From the NCBI GenBank assembly GCA_027923965.1, contig AP026969.1:4774001-4838000 (forward strand): DNA of 64,000 nucleotides, written 5' to 3'. Origin of the DNA: Comamonadaceae bacterium OS-1 (GTDB taxonomy: Bacteria; Pseudomonadota; Gammaproteobacteria; Burkholderiales; Burkholderiaceae_C). Made by a program: the position numbers and the translations under genes. This document shows, piece after piece, positions 1 to 11,994 of this stretch. A model generated the notes under the pieces. It was not told where the DNA came from, searched no databases, and was given only the letters and a program-made list of their open reading frames with translations. The stretch's first letter is position 1. Every line of letters starts with the position of its first letter.

Positions 1-201
1 GGGCCGGGCAATGCCTGGATGCACGCCAAGCTGGCCCTGGTGCTGCTGGTGATCGGCTACCACCACGGCTGCGGTGTACTGCTGCGCAAGATGCGCGCCG
101 GGGGGCCCATGCGCAGCCACCAGTGGTACCGCTGGTTCAACGAGGTGCCGGTGCTGCTGCTGTTGGGCATCGTGGTGCTGGTGGTGGTCAAACCCTTCTG
201 A
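1..201 (+). CDS. hemJ: Protoporphyrinogen IX oxidase HemJ, 3' end (partial)
   Basis: This is the C-terminal 66 codons of a gene that begins before the window; the frame is open from base 1. The residues WMHAKLALVLLVIGYHHGCG, followed by RSHQWYRWFNEVPVLLLL and a final hydrophobic helix, match the last two membrane helices of the HemJ/UPF0093 family. HemJ oxidises protoporphyrinogen IX to protoporphyrin IX in the inner membrane during haem synthesis in bacteria without HemG or HemY. The stop is 16 bases before the GTG of the next gene, so the two are probably co-transcribed. CopD-type membrane proteins are distant relatives, but the HYHH-like and NE-P-LLL pattern favours HemJ. Confidence 0.85.
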   Translation, partial: GPGNAWMHAKLALVLLVIGYHHGCGVLLRKMRAGGPMRSHQWYRWFNEVPVLLLLGIVVLVVVKPF

Positions 202-217
202 GTACCGGGGCGGCGCT

Positions 218-1327
218 GTGCACAAGACTTCCGCCTGGCCCCTCGCGCTGCTGTATGTAGGGCTGGTGCTGTATGCCAGCCTGTACCCGTTTGACGGCTG
301 GCGCGACCAGGGGATTTCGCCCTGGTTTTTCGTCACCGCGCCGCTGCCCAAGTACTGGACCGGGGTGGACGTGGGTATCAACATCGCGGGCTACGCACCG
401 TTGGGCTTTTTGTTCGCCCTGAGCGCTCTGCGCACCCGGCGTGACCGGGCACCGGTGCTGGCCGCTACGCTGGCCGCCTGTCTGCTGTCGCTGGGCATGG
501 AAACCCTGCAGAGTTTTTTGCCGGTGCGGGTGCCGTCGAACGTGGATTGGGGGCTGAATACCGCCGGGGCCTTGTTGGGCGCGGTGACCGCCTCGCTGCT
601 GGAGCGGTTTGGGGCGATTGACCGCTGGAGCCAGTTCCGCGACCGCTGGTTTGTGGCCGATGCGCGCGGCGAACTGGTGCTGCTGGCGCTGTGGCCGGTG
701 GCCTTGCTGTTCCCGGCTGCCGTGCCGCTGGGCTTGGGCCAGGTGCTGGAGCGGCTGGAGGCGGCCCTGGCCGACGCGCTGGAGGACACGCCGTTTCTCG
801 ACTGGCTGCCGGTGCGCGATGTCGAACTGCAGCCGCTGGTGCCCAGTGCCGAGCTGCTGTGCGTGCTGCTGGGGGTACTGATTCCTTGCCTGCTGGGCTA
901 CTGCGTGGTGCGCAATGTGTGGCGGCGTGCGGTGTTGGCCCCGCTGGTGGCGGCGCTGGGCCTGGGCGCGGCGGCCTTGTCGGCCGGGCTGACCTATGGC
1001 CCGGCCCATGCGCTGGACTGGCTGAGCCTGCCAGTGCACGTGGGCCTGTGGGCCGGGCTGCTGTTGGCGGGTGCGCTGGTGTGGCTGCCGCGCCGCGTGT
1101 GCGCGCCGCTGGTGCTGCTGGCCCTGGCGGTGCACGTCAGCGTGCTCAACCAGGCCCCCACCAGCGCCTACTTTGCGCAAACTTTGCACACTTGGGAGCA
1201 GGGCAAATTCATCCGCTTCCAGGGCATCGTGCAGTGGCTGGGCTGGCTGTGGCCGTATGCGGCCATGGTGGTGGTGGTGGGCCGCATCGCCCGGCGCGTG
1301 CCCGGGAAAACTAAAATACCCGTATGA
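218..1327 (+). CDS. VanZ-family integral membrane protein
   Basis: A 369-residue polytopic membrane protein. The N-terminal 130 residues look like a VanZ-like domain: helix 1, then LYASLYPFDGWR, then DVGINIAGYAPLGFLFAL and the helix with METLQSFLPVRVPSNVDWG. The remainder holds about six more hydrophobic helices without a recognised domain. VanZ is known for low-level teicoplanin resistance, but most family members have no assigned function. The GTG at 218 is preferred because the frame upstream of it overlaps hemJ. The last four bases (ATGA) overlap the start of the ferredoxin-like gene, which indicates translational coupling in a hemJ-vanZ-ferredoxin operon. Confidence 0.75.
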   Translation: MHKTSAWPLALLYVGLVLYASLYPFDGWRDQGISPWFFVTAPLPKYWTGVDVGINIAGYAPLGFLFALSALRTRRDRAPVLAATLAACLLSLGMETLQSFLPVRVPSNVDWGLNTAGALLGAVTASLLERFGAIDRWSQFRDRWFVADARGELVLLALWPVALLFPAAVPLGLGQVLERLEAALADALEDTPFLDWLPVRDVELQPLVPSAELLCVLLGVLIPCLLGYCVVRNVWRRAVLAPLVAALGLGAAALSAGLTYGPAHALDWLSLPVHVGLWAGLLLAGALVWLPRRVCAPLVLLALAVHVSVLNQAPTSAYFAQTLHTWEQGKFIRFQGIVQWLGWLWPYAAMVVVVGRIARRVPGKTKIPV

Positions 1328-1683
1328 CTGACACCACCCAAGCGGATGCACCCGCCGCGTCCTACTATGGCCGCCACATCTTCTTCTGCCTGAACGACCG
1401 CACCAACGGCGAAGACAGCTGCGCCCACCACAACGCCCAGGCCGGTTTCGACCGCTGCAAGTCGCTGGTGAAGAAGGCGGGCCTGTCCGGCCCCGGCCAG
1501 GTGCGCGTCAACAAGGCCGGTTGCCTGGACCGCTGCGCCGCCGGACCGGTGGCCGTGGTCTACCCCGAGGCGGTCTGGTACAGCTTTGTGGACGAGAGCG
1601 ATATCGACGAGATCGTCGAGTCGCACCTCAAGAACGGCCAGGTGGTCGAGCGTCTGTTGACACCCCCGAACCTGGGCCGTTGA
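1324..1683 (+). CDS. (2Fe-2S) ferredoxin domain protein, thioredoxin-like fold
   Basis: A 119-residue cytoplasmic protein with the pattern HIFFCLNDR (first Cys), EDSCAHH (second), and NKAGCLDRCAAGPVAVVYPE (a CxxxC-type pair). This is the usual signature of the thioredoxin-like 2Fe-2S ferredoxins found in proteobacteria. Such proteins are thought to carry electrons or sense redox state; the partner is unknown here. The start overlaps the VanZ stop by four bases. There is no signal peptide. The length is typical for the stand-alone family. Confidence 0.8.
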   Translation: MTDTTQADAPAASYYGRHIFFCLNDRTNGEDSCAHHNAQAGFDRCKSLVKKAGLSGPGQVRVNKAGCLDRCAAGPVAVVYPEAVWYSFVDESDIDEIVESHLKNGQVVERLLTPPNLGR

Positions 1684-1742
1684 ATTTAAGCTTTTTAGGT
1701 TGCTTGTGCTTATACAGTAAGCGTGAGCAGCTATTTATTTGG
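1684..1742. repeat. Comamonadaceae-type palindromic repeat, copy 1
   Basis: The core reads GGTTGCTTGTGCTTAT, a short loop, then AGTAAGCGTGAGCAGC, flanked by AT-rich ends. It is a degenerate inverted repeat of the family found throughout this window. It lies between the ferredoxin-like gene and the alpha/beta hydrolase and overlaps the most upstream possible GTG of the hydrolase (1723). Confidence 0.75.
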
Positions 1743-1752
1743 TAGTAACTCC

Positions 1753-2379
1753 GTGAACGCATCCACCCAACGTTTGGTTTTGGCCGGTGCCGCAGGCGCG
1801 ATCGAAGGCGTCATCGACCACCCCCAGGGCACGCCGCGCGGTGTGGCCGTCATTGCCCACCCGCACCCGCTGTTTGGCGGCACCATGGACAACAAGGTGG
1901 TGCAAACCATCGCCCGTGCCTTTGTGCAGTCGGGCTGGAGCGCGGTGCGCTTCAACTTCCGGGGCGTCGGCGGCAGCGCGGGCGTGCACGACGAAGGCCG
2001 GGGCGAGCTGGACGACCTGCTGGCCGTGGTGGCCCAGGCCGCACCCGCCGACCATCCCCTGGCGCTGGCGGGGTTTTCGTTCGGTGCCTTTGTGACCAGC
2101 CACGCCGTGGCCGCGCTGTGGGCGGAGCGCCCGGTGGAGAAACTGGTGCTGGTGGGCACGGCCACTTCGCGCTGGACCGTGGCCACCCTGCCGCCCGAGG
2201 TGCACGACCGTACTTTGACCGTACACGGCGAGCTCGACGACACCGTGCCGCTGGCCTCGGTGATGGACTGGGCGCGGCCCCAGGTACTGCCGGTAACAGT
2301 GGTGCCCGCGGGCGGCCATTTCTTTCACGGACAATTGCCGCTGTTGAAAAACCTGGTGCTGCGCCACCTGCGGTCCTGA
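1753..2379 (+). CDS. Alpha/beta hydrolase, small serine hydrolase of unknown substrate
   Basis: A 208-residue alpha/beta hydrolase. It has the family pattern AHPHPLFGGTMDNKVV after the first strands, the nucleophile elbow LAGFSFGAF (Ser109), an acidic residue in GELDDTVPL and a final His in GGHFFHG. The family (often annotated as CO dehydrogenase maturation factor-like or dienelactone hydrolase-like) has no proven substrate. GTG at 1753 is chosen because the alternative GTG at 1723 sits inside the palindromic repeat; neither has a good Shine-Dalgarno sequence, so the start is uncertain. A hairpin terminator follows at 2411. Confidence 0.75.
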   Translation: MNASTQRLVLAGAAGAIEGVIDHPQGTPRGVAVIAHPHPLFGGTMDNKVVQTIARAFVQSGWSAVRFNFRGVGGSAGVHDEGRGELDDLLAVVAQAAPADHPLALAGFSFGAFVTSHAVAALWAERPVEKLVLVGTATSRWTVATLPPEVHDRTLTVHGELDDTVPLASVMDWARPQVLPVTVVPAGGHFFHGQLPLLKNLVLRHLRS

Positions 2380-2410
2380 ACACGGCCTGAACTCAACCTG
2401 AACTTTCCAG

Positions 2411-2440
2411 CCCGTGTGCCCCTCGTACACGGGTTTTCCC
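2411..2440 (+). terminator. Hairpin terminator after the hydrolase
   Basis: CCCGTGT (2411-2417) pairs with ACACGGG (2427-2433) across a 9-base loop and is followed by TTTTCCC. It closes the upstream hydrolase unit before the carboxypeptidase gene. Confidence 0.6.
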
Positions 2441-2482
2441 TTTGCTCTGGTGATTGCATCACCCTAATTTGACCCCCCTCCC

Positions 2483-3640
2483 ATGAAATATTTTTTACAG
2501 GCTGTTGCCGCGCCCGTGCTGGCGTCCATGTCCCTGATCGCTGCCGCCCAGTCGGTGGCGGGCCCCGAAATCGCCGCCAAGTCCTACATGGTGCTCGACG
2601 TGACGGCCAACCAGGTCTTGCTGGAAAAAGACATCGACATGGCCGTCGAACCCGCTTCGCTGACCAAGCTGATGACCGCCTACCTGGTGTTTGACGCACT
2701 GCGCAGCAAGAAGATCACCCTGACGCAGACCCTGCCGGTGAGCATCAAGGCCTGGAAGATGCCCGGCTCGCGCATGTTCATCGACCCCAAGATGCAGGTG
2801 CCGGTGGAAGACCTGATCAAGGGCATGATCGTCCAGTCGGGCAACGATGCCACCATCGCGCTAGCCGAAGGCGTGGGCGGCACCTCTGAGCGCTTTGTCG
2901 AGATGATGAACGCGCAGGCCAAGGTGCTGGGCATGAAAGCCACCGGCTACCGCAACCCCGAGGGCCTGACCGAAGCCGGCCACACCACCACCGCCCGCGA
3001 CCTGAGCATTCTGGCCACCCGTTTGATGCACGACTTCCCCGAGTACGCGCACTACGACGGCATGAAGAAGTACCACTACCCCGGCACCCCGGTCAGCAAC
3101 GAAAACAACCGCAACGGCCTGCTGTTCCGCGACCCCACCGTCGATGGCCTGAAAACCGGCCACACCGACGCGGCAGGCTACTGCCTGATCGCCACCGCCA
3201 AGCGCGAATTCCCCAACCTCGGCAGCCGCCGCCTGCTGACCATCGTGCTGGGCACGGCCAGCGACAACGCCCGCCTGAACGAATCGCAAAAGCTGCTGAA
3301 CTGGGGCTACACCGCCTATGAAGGCGTGAAGCTGTTCGATGCAGGGCAGGCCGTGGCCACCCCCAATGTGTGGAAGGGCAAGACGGCCACCATGAAGCTG
3401 GGCCGCCCGGATGCCATCGTGGTGGCCGTGCCGTCGGGCAATGCGGCCAAGGTGAAGACCGAGATCCAGCGCCCCGATCCGCTGGTGGCACCGTTCACCA
3501 AAGGCCAGGCCGTGGGCTCGCTGAAGGTCACTTTGGGCGAACAAACCCTGCTGACCGTGCCCCTGGTGGCGCTGGACGGCGTGGAACAGGCCGGACTTTT
3601 GGGCCGCGCCTGGGACTCGATCCGTTTGTGGATCAAGTAA
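2483..3640 (+). CDS. dacC: D-alanyl-D-alanine carboxypeptidase, PBP5/6 type
   Basis: A 385-residue periplasmic low-molecular-weight penicillin-binding protein. It removes the terminal D-Ala from pentapeptide side chains of peptidoglycan. An N-terminal signal peptide ends near residue 22. The three active-site motifs are SLTK (Ser59-Lys62), SGN (119-121) and KTG (224-226). The C-terminal 110 residues match the PBP5 beta-rich domain, and the end (WDSIRLWIK) is an amphipathic membrane anchor. Length and motif spacing are normal for DacA/DacC. It is a single-gene unit between a hairpin terminator and the str operon promoter. The exact paralogue (dacA or dacC) cannot be told apart here. Confidence 0.9.
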   Translation: MKYFLQAVAAPVLASMSLIAAAQSVAGPEIAAKSYMVLDVTANQVLLEKDIDMAVEPASLTKLMTAYLVFDALRSKKITLTQTLPVSIKAWKMPGSRMFIDPKMQVPVEDLIKGMIVQSGNDATIALAEGVGGTSERFVEMMNAQAKVLGMKATGYRNPEGLTEAGHTTTARDLSILATRLMHDFPEYAHYDGMKKYHYPGTPVSNENNRNGLLFRDPTVDGLKTGHTDAAGYCLIATAKREFPNLGSRRLLTIVLGTASDNARLNESQKLLNWGYTAYEGVKLFDAGQAVATPNVWKGKTATMKLGRPDAIVVAVPSGNAAKVKTEIQRPDPLVAPFTKGQAVGSLKVTLGEQTLLTVPLVALDGVEQAGLLGRAWDSIRLWIK

Positions 3641-3685
3641 TTTCGGTAAGTGAGCGCCAGCAAACATCATCAATCCGCATAGTGT

Positions 3686-3714
3686 TTGCACGCACGCTGC
3701 CAAAAAGCTATACT
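3686..3714 (+). promoter_or_regulatory. Sigma-70-type promoter of the str operon
   Basis: TTGCAC (3686-3691) and TATACT (3709-3714) are separated by exactly 17 bases, a near-consensus vegetative promoter about 90 bases upstream of rpsL. An inverted repeat TTCGGAA/TTCCGAA lies in the leader at 3724-3739, and the rpsL Shine-Dalgarno AAGGAGG is at 3791-3797. Confidence 0.8.
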
Positions 3715-3802
3715 TGAAGGCTTTTCGGAAGATTCCGAAGGGATTCACGTTGTCTGTTAGTTTTAAACGTTTAGGGACGTTTTCTTTGTCAAGGAGGCTT
3801 TA

Positions 3803-4180
3803 GTGCCAACCATTAACCAGCTAGTACGTCAGGGGCGCGAGGTCGAAACGATCAAGTCCAAGAGCCCTGCGATGCAAAATTCTCCGCAACGCCGTGGCGT
3901 TTGCACCCGCGTCTACACCACGACGCCTAAAAAGCCCAATTCCGCTCTGCGTAAGGTTGCCAAAGTGCGCCTGACCAACGGTTTTGAGGTCATTTCCTAC
4001 ATCGGCGGCGAAGGCCACAACCTGCAAGAGCACAGCGTTGTGCTGGTGCGCGGCGGCCGGGTCAAGGATTTGCCCGGTGTGCGTTACCACATCGTGCGCG
4101 GTTCGCTCGATTTGCAAGGCGTGAAAGACCGCAAGCAGTCGCGTTCCAAGTACGGCGCTAAAAAGCCAAAAGCCAAGTAA
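3803..4180 (+). CDS. rpsL: 30S ribosomal protein S12
   Basis: 125 residues, the standard length. S12 sits at the decoding centre of the 30S subunit. The segment [13 protein letters not shown] contains the lysine at which streptomycin resistance changes occur (Lys43 counting Met), and [16 protein letters not shown] holds the second hot spot; both are wild type, so a streptomycin-sensitive ribosome is predicted. The GTG start is supported by a strong AAGGAGG six bases upstream. It is the first gene of the str operon, with 158 bases to rpsG. Confidence 0.98.
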
Positions 4181-4338
4181 GCCATTCGCCTGTTCGCAGG
4201 TGCGTAGAAATCGGTGTTGTTTCCCGCGTGGCGCGGAGATTCAACGAAGTGACCCGCTGTGGGTCGAGTAAGTAAAAACCAAAATGGTTTTTGCGGTGTC
4301 TGCCAAGACGCCAACTGAAGCAATCAAGAGGTGAAAAA

Positions 4339-4812
4339 ATGCCACGTCGTCGCGAAGTCCCTAAACGTGAAATCCTGCCGGATCCTAAGTTCGGCAATGT
4401 TGAGCTGTCCAAATTCATGAACGTGATCATGGAAGGCGGCAAAAAAGCGGTCGCAGAGCGCATCATTTATGGTGCCCTGGAGTTCATCGAAAAGAAGAAC
4501 CCCGGCAAAGACCCCGTTGAAGCCTTCACCCTGGCGATCAACAACGTCAAGCCCATGGTGGAAGTGAAATCCCGCCGCGTGGGTGGTGCCAACTACCAGG
4601 TTCCGGTCGAAGTGCGCCCTGTGCGTCGCTTGGCACTAAGCATGCGTTGGTTGAAAGAAGCTGCTCGCAAGCGTGGCGAAAAGTCCATGTCCCTGCGTTT
4701 GGCTAACGAGTTGATGGAAGCCACCGAAGGCCGTGGCGGTGCCATGAAGAAGCGTGACGAAGTCCACCGTATGGCTGAAGCCAACAAGGCTTTCTCGCAC
4801 TTCCGTTTCTAA
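4339..4812 (+). CDS. rpsG: 30S ribosomal protein S7
   Basis: 157 residues, one of the two primary 16S rRNA-binding proteins and the head assembly initiator. The N-terminus [20 protein letters not shown] and the stretch [16 protein letters not shown] are diagnostic. The ATG at 4339 is chosen over in-frame codons upstream because it gives the usual length and lies behind an AAGAGG Shine-Dalgarno. It belongs to the str operon between rpsL and fusA. Confidence 0.98.
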   Translation: MPRRREVPKREILPDPKFGNVELSKFMNVIMEGGKKAVAERIIYGALEFIEKKNPGKDPVEAFTLAINNVKPMVEVKSRRVGGANYQVPVEVRPVRRLALSMRWLKEAARKRGEKSMSLRLANELMEATEGRGGAMKKRDEVHRMAEANKAFSHFRF

Positions 4813-4842
4813 GAAACGTCCTCAACTTAGCTCCTCAAGCTA

Positions 4843-4881
4843 ACAAGCCCGCTCCACCCTTTTGGCGGATGGCGGGCTTGT
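4843..4881 (+). promoter_or_regulatory. Intercistronic hairpin between rpsG and fusA
   Basis: ACAAGCCCGC (4843-4852) pairs perfectly with GCGGGCTTGT (4872-4881) across a 19-base loop. There is no U tract after it, so it is better read as an RNA-processing or partial attenuation site inside the str operon than as a full terminator. Confidence 0.55.
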
Positions 4882-4901
4882 GGCTTTAACGAAAGAGAAA
4901 A

Positions 4902-7004
<2,103 letters not shown>

Positions 7005-7017
7005 AAAGTTTGTAGAG

Positions 7018-7047
7018 CGGGCCTGGTTGCGCAAGCAGCCTGGTCCG
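7018..7047 (+). promoter_or_regulatory. Intercistronic hairpin between fusA and tuf
   Basis: CGGGCCTGGTTGC (7018-7030) and GCAGCCTGGTCCG (7035-7047) form a 13-bp stem with one mismatch and two wobble pairs around a GCAA tetraloop (GNRA type). No U tract follows. It may stabilise or process the fusA end of the message and set the fusA:tuf ratio; this role is inferred. Confidence 0.5.
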
Positions 7048-7165
7048 TTTCTCACGATCCCCCTGTCTGCGATGGTGTGCCGCCTTGTTCCCGTGCGAGG
7101 CGATCCAGCAACACTGTGCAGACGTTAAACCTGACACGGGAATTAGCTCTTTGGAGAATTGAAAA

Positions 7166-8356
<1,191 letters not shown>

Positions 8357-8374
8357 AACGACAAGGAAAACACC

Positions 8375-8689
8375 ATGTCTACCAAGCAAAAAATCCGCAT
8401 CCGCCTGAAGGCTTTTGACTACAAACTCATCGACCAATCGGCCGCTGAAATTGTGGATACCGCCAAGCGCACCGGCGCGATTGTCAAGGGCCCCGTGCCT
8501 TTGCCAACCCGCATGAAGCGTTTCGACATCCTGCGTTCGCCGCACGTCAACAAGACCAGCCGTGACCAGTTCGAAATCCGTACGCACCAGCGTCTGATGG
8601 ACATCGTTGACCCGACAGACAAAACTGTTGACGCGTTGATGAAGCTCGATCTGCCCGCTGGCGTGGACGTCGAAATCAAGCTGCAATAA
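8375..8689 (+). CDS. rpsJ: 30S ribosomal protein S10
   Basis: 104 residues. S10 is a 30S head protein and, with NusB, part of the antitermination complex. [18 protein letters not shown] at the start and [17 protein letters not shown] in the loop are diagnostic. It follows tuf by 18 bases and is transcribed with the str genes; a hairpin with a built-in promoter separates it from rplC. Confidence 0.97.
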   Translation: MSTKQKIRIRLKAFDYKLIDQSAAEIVDTAKRTGAIVKGPVPLPTRMKRFDILRSPHVNKTSRDQFEIRTHQRLMDIVDPTDKTVDALMKLDLPAGVDVEIKLQ

Positions 8690-8752
8690 AACAGCGATAA
8701 GGCAATCGGTGTGGTTTTCGCGCAAGCGGGAGCCACCCAACCCCCAAGGAAA

Positions 8753-8791
8753 TAGCCCGCACTTGCCGAAAATGCAAGTGCGGGCTATACT
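8753..8791 (+). promoter_or_regulatory. Hairpin with embedded promoter between rpsJ and rplC
   Basis: TAGCCCGCACTTGC (8753-8766) pairs perfectly with GCAAGTGCGGGCTA (8774-8787) around a 7-base loop. The same DNA contains TTGCCG (8763-8768) and TATACT (8786-8791) with a 17-base spacer, a good sigma-70 promoter whose -35 box lies in the left arm and loop and whose -10 box straddles the end of the right arm. It may both slow str transcription and start S10 transcription. The start site would fall about 105 bases upstream of rplC. Confidence 0.65.
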
Positions 8792-8903
8792 CCAAGGCTG
8801 CGCTGAAATTCGCAAGGGTTTCAGCGCAGTTTTATTAACAGTCTTTCACGCAAAAACCGTGTAGCCAATTGCAGTTACACGGGTGGAAGTTACGGAGAAA
8901 ACA

Positions 8904-9578
8904 ATGAGTCAAAGCAACTCCCTAGGGTTGCTGGGCCGCAAGGTAGGCATGATGCGCCTATTCACCGATGACGGGGACGCAGTTCCTGTGACGGTGGTAG
9001 ACGTGTCTAACAACCGTGTCACCCAGATCAAAACCCAAGAGAACGACGGTTATGTGGCCCTGCAGGTCACATTCGGCGCACGCAAAGCTTCGCGTGTGAC
9101 CAAGCCGGCGGCCGGTCACCTTGCGAAAGCAGGTGTTGAAGCTGGTGAAATCATCCAGGAATTCCGCGTCACGTCCGATGCAGCTGCCCAGTACAAGCCG
9201 GGTTCTGTTGTCGCCGCTGGTGCTGTGTTTGCCGTGGGTCAAAAAGTCGACGTGCAAGGCACCACGATTGGTAAAGGCTTTGCCGGCACCATCAAGCGCC
9301 ACCACATGAGCTCGCAGCGTGCTTCGCACGGTAACAGCCGCTCGCACAATGTTCCTGGCTCCATCGGTATGGCCCAGGATCCAGGTCGCGTGTTCCCTGG
9401 TAAGCGCATGACGGGTCATTTGGGTGTGGACACAGTCACCACCCAGAACCTCGACGTGATCCGCATCGACGAAGCCCGTCAACTGCTTTTGATCCGGGGC
9501 GCAGTTCCTGGTTCCAAGGGCGGTTTTGTGACGGTGCGCCACGCCATCAAGGCCAAAGTAACGCAAGGAGCGAACTAA
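8904..9578 (+). CDS. rplC: 50S ribosomal protein L3
   Basis: 224 residues. L3 is an early-assembly 23S-binding protein near the peptidyl-transferase centre. [19 protein letters not shown] at the N-terminus and [18 protein letters not shown] are diagnostic. ATG 8904 follows a GGAG and is preferred to the upstream in-frame GTG at 8883. It is the first gene behind the promoter-hairpin and overlaps rplD by one base (TAATG). Confidence 0.97.
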   Translation: MSQSNSLGLLGRKVGMMRLFTDDGDAVPVTVVDVSNNRVTQIKTQENDGYVALQVTFGARKASRVTKPAAGHLAKAGVEAGEIIQEFRVTSDAAAQYKPGSVVAAGAVFAVGQKVDVQGTTIGKGFAGTIKRHHMSSQRASHGNSRSHNVPGSIGMAQDPGRVFPGKRMTGHLGVDTVTTQNLDVIRIDEARQLLLIRGAVPGSKGGFVTVRHAIKAKVTQGAN

Positions 9579-10198
9579 TGCAGCTCGAACTCCTGAATGA
9601 CCAAGGCCAGGCCGCATCCAAGTTTGATGCGTCTGAAGCTGTATTCGGTCGTGCTTACAACGAAGATCTGGTGCACCAGGTTGTAGTCGCTTTCCAAGCC
9701 AACGCGCGTCAAGGCACCCGTGCCCAAAAAGACCGTGAGCAGGTTCGCCACTCGACCAAGAAGCCGTTCAAGCAAAAGGGAACTGGCCGCGCTCGCGCCG
9801 GTATGACCTCCTCGCCCCTGTGGCGCGGCGGCGGTCGTATTTTCCCGAATATGCCTGACGAAAACTTCACGCAAAAAATCAACAAGAAGATGTACCGCGC
9901 TGGTATGGCTGCGATCCTGTCGCAGCTGGCCCGTGAAGGTCGTCTGGCCGTCGTTGACTCGCTGACTGTCGATTCGCCCAAGACCAAGCCCCTGGCGGCT
10001 AAGTTCAAGGCCATGAATCTGGCGTCGGTGCTGGTCATCGCTGACCAAATCGATGAAAACCTGTATTTGGCTTCCCGCAATCTGGTCAACATTCTCGTGG
10101 TTGAGCCCCGTTACGCCGATCCGGTGTCGCTGGTCCACTACAAGAAGGTTTTGGTGACCAAGGCTGCCATGGACAAACTCCAGGAGATGTTCGCATGA
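9578..10198 (+). CDS. rplD: 50S ribosomal protein L4
   Basis: 206 residues. L4 lines the peptide exit tunnel and in E. coli also represses its own operon. The tunnel loop [11 protein letters not shown] followed by [12 protein letters not shown] is present and looks wild type for macrolide sensitivity. It is coupled to rplC by a one-base overlap and to rplW by a four-base ATGA overlap. Confidence 0.97.
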   Translation: MQLELLNDQGQAASKFDASEAVFGRAYNEDLVHQVVVAFQANARQGTRAQKDREQVRHSTKKPFKQKGTGRARAGMTSSPLWRGGGRIFPNMPDENFTQKINKKMYRAGMAAILSQLAREGRLAVVDSLTVDSPKTKPLAAKFKAMNLASVLVIADQIDENLYLASRNLVNILVVEPRYADPVSLVHYKKVLVTKAAMDKLQEMFA

Positions 10199-10524
10199 GC
10201 CGCATGAACTCGACGAAGCGTCAATTTGACGAAGGCCGTCTGATGCAAGTGCTGATCGCTCCCATCGTGTCTGAAAAGGCAACCATGGTGGCTGAGAAGT
10301 CCAACGCAGTGACGTTCAAGGTACTCCAGGACGCGACCAAGCACGAGATCATGGCTGCAGTGCAGCTGATGTTCAAGGTGGAAGTCAAGGGCGTTTCTGT
10401 GGTCAATACCAAAGGCAAAACCAAGCGTTTTGGCAAATCCATCGGTCGCCGCGATAACATTCGCAAGGCCTATGTGACGCTGAAGCCTGGTCAAGAGCTG
10501 AACCTGACCGGGGAGGCCGCGTAA
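10195..10524 (+). CDS. rplW: 50S ribosomal protein L23
   Basis: 109 residues. L23 lies at the exit-tunnel mouth and docks trigger factor and [23 protein letters not shown] and [16 protein letters not shown] are typical. The ATG at 10195 overlaps the rplD stop; a second Met four codons in (10204) is the only close alternative. Confidence 0.96.
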   Translation: MSRMNSTKRQFDEGRLMQVLIAPIVSEKATMVAEKSNAVTFKVLQDATKHEIMAAVQLMFKVEVKGVSVVNTKGKTKRFGKSIGRRDNIRKAYVTLKPGQELNLTGEAA

Positions 10525-10526
10525 TC

Positions 10527-11351
10527 ATGGCTGTCATTAAAATGAAACCCACTTCGCCAGGCCAACGCGGCATGGTGAAGGTCTCGCGTGACCACCTGTA
10601 CAAGGGTGCTCCTCACGCGGCGCTGCTGGAACCCCAGTTCCAAAAAGCGGGCCGTAACAACAATGGTCATATCACCATCCGCCACCGTGGCGGCGGTCAT
10701 AAGCACCATTACCGCGTTGTGGACTTTGTTCGCAACAAGGATGGCATCCCCGCAAAGGTTGAGCGTATTGAATACGATCCAAACCGTACGGCCCACATCG
10801 CTCTGGTGTGCTATGCCGACGGCGAGCGTCGCTACATCATTGCTCCCCGTGGCCTGGAAGCCGGTGCAAGCCTGATGAGCGGTGCAGAAGCACCGATCCG
10901 CGCAGGTAACACCTTGCCTATCCGTAACATCCCTGTGGGTTCGACCATCCACTGCATCGAGCTCAAGCCCGGTGCTGGTGCACAGATCGCCCGTTCGGCT
11001 GGTACGTCGGCTACGCTGCTGGCACGTGAAGGCATCTACGCCCAGGTGCGTATGCGCTCCGGTGAAGTTCGCAAGATCCACATCGAATGCCGCGCCACCA
11101 TTGGTGAAGTCGCCAACGAAGAACACAGCCTGCGCCGTTTGGGCAAGGCCGGTGCGAAGCGCTGGAAGGGTATCCGCCCAACCGTTCGCGGTGTGGTGAT
11201 GAATCCTGTCGATCACCCACACGGCGGTGGTGAAGGTAAGACCGGCGAAGGCCGTCATCCAGTCGATCCTTGGGGCAATCTGACCAAGGGTTACCGTACC
11301 CGTAACAACAAGCGCACCCAAGTGATGGTGGTGTCGCGTCGCAAGAAGTAA
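10527..11351 (+). CDS. rplB: 50S ribosomal protein L2
   Basis: 274 residues, the most conserved 50S protein and essential for subunit association and peptidyl transfer. [20 protein letters not shown] and the loop [14 protein letters not shown] (with the functional His) are intact. It starts two bases after rplW. Confidence 0.98.
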   Translation: MAVIKMKPTSPGQRGMVKVSRDHLYKGAPHAALLEPQFQKAGRNNNGHITIRHRGGGHKHHYRVVDFVRNKDGIPAKVERIEYDPNRTAHIALVCYADGERRYIIAPRGLEAGASLMSGAEAPIRAGNTLPIRNIPVGSTIHCIELKPGAGAQIARSAGTSATLLAREGIYAQVRMRSGEVRKIHIECRATIGEVANEEHSLRRLGKAGAKRWKGIRPTVRGVVMNPVDHPHGGGEGKTGEGRHPVDPWGNLTKGYRTRNNKRTQVMVVSRRKK

Positions 11352-11362
11352 GGGGTAGCTAG

Positions 11363-11641
11363 ATGACTCGCTCACTTAAAAAAGGTCCCTTCGTAGACCA
11401 CCATTTGCTGGCCAAGGCTGAAAAAGCCGTCGCCATCAAAGACAAAAAGCCAATTAAGACCTGGTCGCGTCGTTCCATGATCTTGCCCGATTTCATCGGC
11501 CTGACCATTGCTGTGCACAACGGCAAACAGCACGTCCCTGTCTATATTACCGACCAAATGGTGGGCCATAAGTTGGGAGAGTTCGCACTCACCCGTACTT
11601 TCAAGGGTCACCCTGCCGACAAAAAAGTCGTGCGGAAATAA
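11363..11641 (+). CDS. rpsS: 30S ribosomal protein S19
   Basis: 92 residues. S19 forms a head complex with S13. [35 protein letters not shown] and [16 protein letters not shown] are diagnostic. It follows rplB by 11 bases. Confidence 0.97.
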   Translation: MTRSLKKGPFVDHHLLAKAEKAVAIKDKKPIKTWSRRSMILPDFIGLTIAVHNGKQHVPVYITDQMVGHKLGEFALTRTFKGHPADKKVVRK

Positions 11642-11651
11642 GGAATAGACC

Positions 11652-11981
11652 ATGGAAACACGTGCAGTCCTTCGCGGCGTGCGTTTGTCAGTAGACAAAG
11701 GCCGTCTGGTCGCAGATTTGATCCGCGGCAAAAAGGTAGACCAAGCCCTGAACGTCTTGGAGTTCACGCAGAAAAAAGCTGCTGTGATCATCAAGAAGGT
11801 TCTGGAGTCGGCTATCGCCAACGCTGAGCACAACGACGGTGCCGACATCGACGAGTTGAAGGTCAAGACCATCTTCGTCGAACAAGGTGCCACTCTCAAG
11901 CGTTTCACAGCCCGTGCAAAGGGCCGTGGTAACAGCATCAGCAAGCCCACGTGCCATGTGTACGTGACGGTCGGTAACTAA
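11652..11981 (+). CDS. rplV: 50S ribosomal protein L22
   Basis: 109 residues. L22 contributes the other beta-hairpin of the exit-tunnel constriction. [20 protein letters not shown] and the hairpin [19 protein letters not shown] are present. Normal length; 10 bases after rpsS. Confidence 0.97.
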   Translation: METRAVLRGVRLSVDKGRLVADLIRGKKVDQALNVLEFTQKKAAVIIKKVLESAIANAEHNDGADIDELKVKTIFVEQGATLKRFTARAKGRGNSISKPTCHVYVTVGN

Positions 11982-11994
11982 AAGGTCGGAAGAT

